Shown piece by piece: positions 60,489-64,000 of a stretch of 64,000 bases of DNA; the first letter of the stretch is position 1, and each line of letters opens with the position of its first letter. Origin of the DNA: Bacillus sp. AFS073361 (GTDB lineage: Bacteria; Bacillota; Bacilli; Bacillales; Cytobacillaceae); the NCBI RefSeq assembly GCF_002567005.1, contig NZ_NUZU01000038.1, positions 80,348-144,347 on the forward strand, written 5' to 3'. A program made the translations under genes and the position numbers. The notes below the pieces were generated by a model, which was not told the DNA's origin, ran no database searches, and saw only the letters and a list, made by a program, of their open reading frames with translations.

Positions 60489-61511
60489 TTAACGTGAATC
60501 TCTTGATTTATTTTTAAATAAATGAATATGATCCAACGCTTTTCCTGTCCCAATGGCCACACAATCAAGCGGATTCTCAGCAATCAGCACCGGCATTTTC
60601 GTTTCTTCACTAATAACCTTGTCCAAATTGCGGAGTAATGCACCGCCGCCGGTTAGAACAATCCCGCGGTCCATAATATCTGCCGCAAGTTCAGGTGGTG
60701 TTTTTTCCAATGTATTCTTGACTGCCTCGACAATCGCAGAGACGGTATCTCTTAATGCTCCAGCAATTTCTTTGGCTGTGATTTCAATCGTCTTTGGCAG
60801 GCCGGTTAATAAGTCTCGGCCGCGAATTTCCATATTGTCGACACCCTCAGAGTCCCCTGCCGAGCCAATCTCCATTTTAATAGTTTCCGCTGTACGGTCA
60901 CCGATCATCAAATTATAATTTTTTCGAATATAAGTAATAATCGAATCGTCCATTTCATCGCCAGCTACTCGAATGGATATGCTTGTAACGATGCCGCCTA
61001 ATGAAATGATGGCGACTTCAGTAGTTCCCCCGCCAATATCAACCACCATGCTGCCGGTTGGTTCCCAAACTGGTAAATTAGCACCAATTGCTGCTGCGAA
61101 CGGCTCTTCAATCGTATACGCATCTTTAGCCCCAGCTTGTTTCGTTGCATCGATGACAGCACGTTCTTCAACTGCAGTAATCCCGGAAGGCACACAGACC
61201 ATAACGTAAGGATTCCCAGTAAACACGTTTTTACTTTTTTGTGCTTGACGAATATGGTACTTCATCATGGCCGCTGTGGTTTCAAAATCAGCGATTACTC
61301 CATCCTTCATCGGCCTTAGTGCCACAATATTTCCCGGCGTCCGTCCAATCATATTTTTCGCGTCGTTTCCTACCGCGACGATGTTTTTTGTATCTGTCTG
61401 CATCGCCACAACGGAGGGCTCACGCAGGACAATTCCTTTTCCTTTTACATATACAAGGGTATTTGCTGTCCCTAAGTCAATTCCAAGATCTCTTGCTCTA
61501 ATTCCAAACAT
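60489..61511 (-). CDS. mreB: Rod shape-determining actin homologue MreB
   Basis: A 340-residue bacterial actin. Nucleotide-binding motifs are [19 protein letters not shown] near the N-terminus, [13 protein letters not shown] near residue 155 and [11 protein letters not shown] near 285. MreB filaments guide lateral wall synthesis. The ATG at 61509-61511 ([10 protein letters not shown]) follows AAGGGAG; an open extension of 19 codons upstream is unlikely. In Bacillus this copy is MreB proper, next to radC and mreC. Confidence 0.96.
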   Translation of the reverse strand: MFGIRARDLGIDLGTANTLVYVKGKGIVLREPSVVAMQTDTKNIVAVGNDAKNMIGRTPGNIVALRPMKDGVIADFETTAAMMKYHIRQAQKSKNVFTGNPYVMVCVPSGITAVEERAVIDATKQAGAKDAYTIEEPFAAAIGANLPVWEPTGSMVVDIGGGTTEVAIISLGGIVTSISIRVAGDEMDDSIITYIRKNYNLMIGDRTAETIKMEIGSAGDSEGVDNMEIRGRDLLTGLPKTIEITAKEIAGALRDTVSAIVEAVKNTLEKTPPELAADIMDRGIVLTGGGALLRNLDKVISEETKMPVLIAENPLDCVAIGTGKALDHIHLFKNKSRDSR

Positions 61512-61672
61512 AGTTTTGTATCTCCCTTTCTGAACCGAATGCAAAAACACCAATAGATAGATATTCACTTTACTATCATGTCTATTTTCCTAATATTTAT
61601 CTAGTTTAATCTTTAAGAAGTCCTAAAAAATCATAACCATTATTATAACTCAACGTCAAATAAAATCATAGT

Positions 61673-61876
61673 TTATAAATAACCTTTTTCCTTAAGACTC
61701 ACAAACTTATTTTCACCGATGATCAAATGATCGAGTAAATCAATGCCAATAATCTTTCCGCATTCGACCAAACGCTTTGTCACCTCTATGTCCTCACGGC
61801 TTGGAGCGGGGTCTCCGGAGGGATGGTTATGGACCGCAATAATTGAGGCGGCAGACCTCTTTAACGCCTCGCGGAA
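61673..61876 (-). CDS. radC: RadC, C-terminal exon interrupted by a group II intron
   Basis: The last 67 codons of RadC ([19 protein letters not shown] to the stop). They contain the JAB/MPN metal motif [16 protein letters not shown] and the family ending [10 protein letters not shown], with no frame errors. The upstream part of radC is not in the window: at 61877 the reading frame is replaced by the 3' end of a group II intron. If the intron splices, RadC is made normally. RadC is found next to mreB in Bacillus. Its cellular role is unsettled despite the old DNA repair name. Confidence 0.9.
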   Translation of the reverse strand, partial: FREALKRSAASIIAVHNHPSGDPAPSREDIEVTKRLVECGKIIGIDLLDHLIIGENKFVSLKEKGYL

Positions 61877-61939
61877 GTAGGGTAAGAACCCGGCGCCTTG
61901 CTTAGTTTCCTAAGTAGGTTTCCAAGAACTCCCCCCCAA

Positions 61940-61973
61940 ACCGTACGTACTCCTCTCAGAGTATACGGCTTTC
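61940..61973 (-). ncRNA. Group II intron domain V
   Basis: On the minus strand AAGCCGTA pairs with TACGGTTT (8 bp), a two-base CG bulge follows, TACTC pairs with GAGTA (5 bp), and a T-G pair closes a GAGA tetraloop; total 34 nt. The AGC catalytic triad and bulge are in the standard places. Confidence 0.92.
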
Positions 61974-61979
61974 CATTTA

Positions 61980-63851
61980 TCAATCTAACTTCCCATTATG
62001 CAAGTCGTGATGGCATTTTACACACATTGCAATTGTTTTACGATTCCTTGCAATCATGAACTGTTCCCACCGCTTTTTGCCTTCTAGGTTTTTGAGTTTT
62101 TTGACATGGTGCATTTCTAATGGCGTGTTCTCCACTCCACACCATTCGCATTTTTCTGCTAGAAGGCGTTCAATGAGACTTGTTCTGCCACCAAACTGTG
62201 CTGTATTGAGTTCTATATCAACCTCTTCATTACTAATTGATGTATTTTTCTCCATTCTTTGATCGATGAAATTTGCAATACGTTTCCCTTCCTTTGTTTC
62301 ATAACGAATACCAAATTTCCCGTTTATTGAATATTTGCTTATTATTTTACTAACGGTACTTTTGTAAATATTGGCATAGGTCTTTATCATGCTAAATTTC
62401 ATTATTTGACGGAAGGATTGTAGAACATGTACATTACTAGCTAATCTATAGTAATTATACAGTCCTCTTATTTCTGCATTGTATTGTCTTATAATTTCCA
62501 AGTCATCGCTGTGGAGCATATTTGTTCTATGAATTGGTTTCCATTGATTATTTTTCCCAAGACTTAAGGCACCTAGACTAATGAGCTTTTTGATGTATTT
62601 CTCATGAGGTACAAAAAGTTTGGCTTGAAAGTTGAATTTCCTTTTTTGGGTGCCGTTAGGCATTTTCATTGTTTGCCAATCTCTTGCTACTCTTATATCA
62701 TAACCAAGAAATCTAGCTGTATTTTTACTGTGAGTAATCAACGTTTTTTCCGCACTTAGCTCAAGTTTCAGTTTTTCAGCCAGAAAGACAGTTAAATCTT
62801 GTTTGATTATTTCTGCTTCTTCTTTACTTGCTATGACACCAATAAGAAAATCATCCGCATATCTCACATACTTCATTCTTCGATAGTTAGGGTCAAATAG
62901 GTCTTTGCTGTCATGTTTAATTAATTCTTTATATAATGCCTTTAATTCGTTAGCTCGTTCAGTCCTGCTCTCTTTATCTAAGTTTGACCATTCACGTTTA
63001 TTCTTATATTTACGATGATTTATTTTTGATGCAAGGTTATGATAGACAAGATTATACTTCCGTTTATCACCTTTGTTGAATTTAGATGTGTATTCCTCCA
63101 CATATTTATCTAATTCGTTAAGGTAAATATTCGACAGTATAGGGCTAATAATGCCACCTTGTGGGGTGCCACTGTAAGTTTTATGAAAAACCCAATCTTC
63201 TACATAACCAGCACGTAGAAATTTCCAAATTAAGTTGATGAATTTCTCATCCTTAATTCTCTTCCTCAAGATGTTGATAAGAGTATGATGGTCAATATTA
63301 TCAAAGAAACCTTTTATATCGCCTTCAATAAACCATCGGGTCCCTGTGAATGTGTTTTTGATTTGTTTGAGTGCAGTATGACAGCTCCTGTTTGGTCGAA
63401 ATGCATGTGAGTTTTCAGAGAAACTGGTTTCATATATACTTTCAAGAATCCTTCTGACAACTTCCTGAACTAATTTATCTTCAAAAGTAGGTAATCCCAA
63501 GGGTCTTAGTTTGCCATTCTTTTTTGGGATATAAATTCTTCGTGCAGGGTTTGGCTGATATGTTTGATCTCTTAGCTTTTCAATAAGATTATTTATTCTT
63601 TTTAAACTCATTCCATCTATTGTATCTTCATTGATTCCTTTGGTGTTGCTACCTTTATTTGGGTAGATTTTATCGTATGCATCCAGGAAAAATTCAATAT
63701 TATATAGATTCCGATACAAACGCTGAAAAGTATATTCTTTTTCTTTCACCTTGGAAGTCAGACTGTTTAATACTACTTTCGGATTTCTCATAGAGCCTCT
63801 CGCTCCTTCCCAATTTGGTATTAAACCCGATAAACTGCTCTCCTTCGCCAT
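61980..63851 (-). CDS. ltrA: Group II intron reverse transcriptase/maturase with HNH endonuclease
   Basis: A 623-residue multifunctional protein. The reverse transcriptase domain (about 80-400) has LRPLGLPTFEDKLVQEVV, SHAFRPNRSCHTAL, GDIKGFFDNIDH, GTPQGGIISPILSNIYL and the catalytic YADD near residue 331. The maturase domain X (about 430-540) follows with YNYYRLASNVHVLQSFRQIM. The C-terminal HNH endonuclease has CEWCGVENTPLEMHH and CVKCHHDLHNG (about 565-620). All core motifs are intact, so splicing and retrohoming activity are plausible. The ATG at 63849-63851 is a reasonable start. Confidence 0.95.
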   Translation of the reverse strand: MAKESSLSGLIPNWEGARGSMRNPKVVLNSLTSKVKEKEYTFQRLYRNLYNIEFFLDAYDKIYPNKGSNTKGINEDTIDGMSLKRINNLIEKLRDQTYQPNPARRIYIPKKNGKLRPLGLPTFEDKLVQEVVRRILESIYETSFSENSHAFRPNRSCHTALKQIKNTFTGTRWFIEGDIKGFFDNIDHHTLINILRKRIKDEKFINLIWKFLRAGYVEDWVFHKTYSGTPQGGIISPILSNIYLNELDKYVEEYTSKFNKGDKRKYNLVYHNLASKINHRKYKNKREWSNLDKESRTERANELKALYKELIKHDSKDLFDPNYRRMKYVRYADDFLIGVIASKEEAEIIKQDLTVFLAEKLKLELSAEKTLITHSKNTARFLGYDIRVARDWQTMKMPNGTQKRKFNFQAKLFVPHEKYIKKLISLGALSLGKNNQWKPIHRTNMLHSDDLEIIRQYNAEIRGLYNYYRLASNVHVLQSFRQIMKFSMIKTYANIYKSTVSKIISKYSINGKFGIRYETKEGKRIANFIDQRMEKNTSISNEEVDIELNTAQFGGRTSLIERLLAEKCEWCGVENTPLEMHHVKKLKNLEGKKRWEQFMIARNRKTIAMCVKCHHDLHNGKLD

Positions 63852-64000
63852 GTAATAGGCTTTCCCTATCTCAGACTACTACGAGAGCTCCGTTGCCATA
63901 TTGGATATTCAGACACATTTGTCATAGCCTTTTACGGCGTTCCAACTTAGGCAATCCCCATTTAGACATTTAGAAACAGGCTTTTCATAGTGTCGGATGT

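Larger units (their letters stand above)
61877..64000 (-). mobile_element. Group II intron inserted in radC (5' end outside window)
   Basis: The element comprises a complete intron-encoded protein (61980-63851), a canonical domain V just 7 nt after its stop, and a 3' boundary where the sequence ends in CCTAC and RadC coding resumes. At least 2.1 kb is in the window; the 5' domains continue beyond 64000. Orientation equals that of radC, as needed for splicing. Confidence 0.92.

Noticed and set aside
61673..61876. radC as a pseudogene
   Set aside because: The exon is intact, ends at the family C-terminus and joins a well-formed intron end; splicing would restore the protein.
61980..63851. Retron or diversity-generating reverse transcriptase
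   Set aside because: Maturase and HNH domains plus a domain V directly downstream define a group II intron protein; no template/variable repeat or retron RNA is seen.

Overview
The window reads as a core chromosomal segment of an endospore-forming, low-GC Gram-positive bacterium of the family Bacillaceae (Bacillus or Neobacillus-like). Gene order from mltG to radC closely follows the yrr/yrv/yrz/yrb/nad/obg/spoIVF/min/mre region I know from Bacillus subtilis. Sporulation genes (spoVB, bofC, coxA-like, safA, spo0B, spoIVFA, spoIVFB), T-box leaders and a 6S RNA support this. Nearly all genes lie on the minus strand. Plus-strand exceptions are rarA, the SH3b amidase gene, spoVB, yrzE, nifS and niaR.

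Layout. 1-4.75 kb: 5' part of mltG, then yrzB, ruvX, yrzL and alaS behind an alanine T-box. 4.75-13 kb: yrrI, yrzQ, yrzR, yrrD, recD2, yrrB and the cymR-iscS-mnmA cluster for cysteine control and tRNA thiolation. 13-21 kb: rarA, a two-gene ABC transporter, tcdA, a 6S RNA, and hisS-aspS behind a histidine T-box. 21-31 kb: yrzK, a cell-wall amidase, dtd, relA, apt, recJ and secDF. 31-39 kb: comN, spoVB, yrbG, yrzE, yajC-tgt-queA (queuosine) and ruvAB. 39-44 kb: a sporulation block with bofC, a YhcN/YlaJ lipoprotein, a CotS-type kinase and a long repeat-rich SafA/ExsA. 44-49 kb: nadBCA divergent from nifS-niaR (de novo NAD). 49-58 kb: pheA, pheB, obg, spo0B, the rplU-prp-rpmA ribosomal operon, rng and spoIVFA-spoIVFB. 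57-61.5 kb: mreBCD-minCD for cell shape and division-site choice. 61.6-64 kb: the 3' end of radC, interrupted by a group II intron whose 623-residue maturase is complete.

The genes are mostly housekeeping. The less ordinary signals are: the intron in radC; two intergenic arrays with an exact 21-nt period and a shared TTCGC-type core; a 129-bp GC-rich repeat; a perfect 21-bp inverted repeat of the GTGTCAGGCACC type; ten near-identical 45-bp repeats inside safA; and a yrzE gene with a good ribosome binding site but no ATG, GTG or TTG start. I found no phage, CRISPR, toxin-antitoxin or defence locus. All identifications come from reading the sequence and remembered families; no database search was run.
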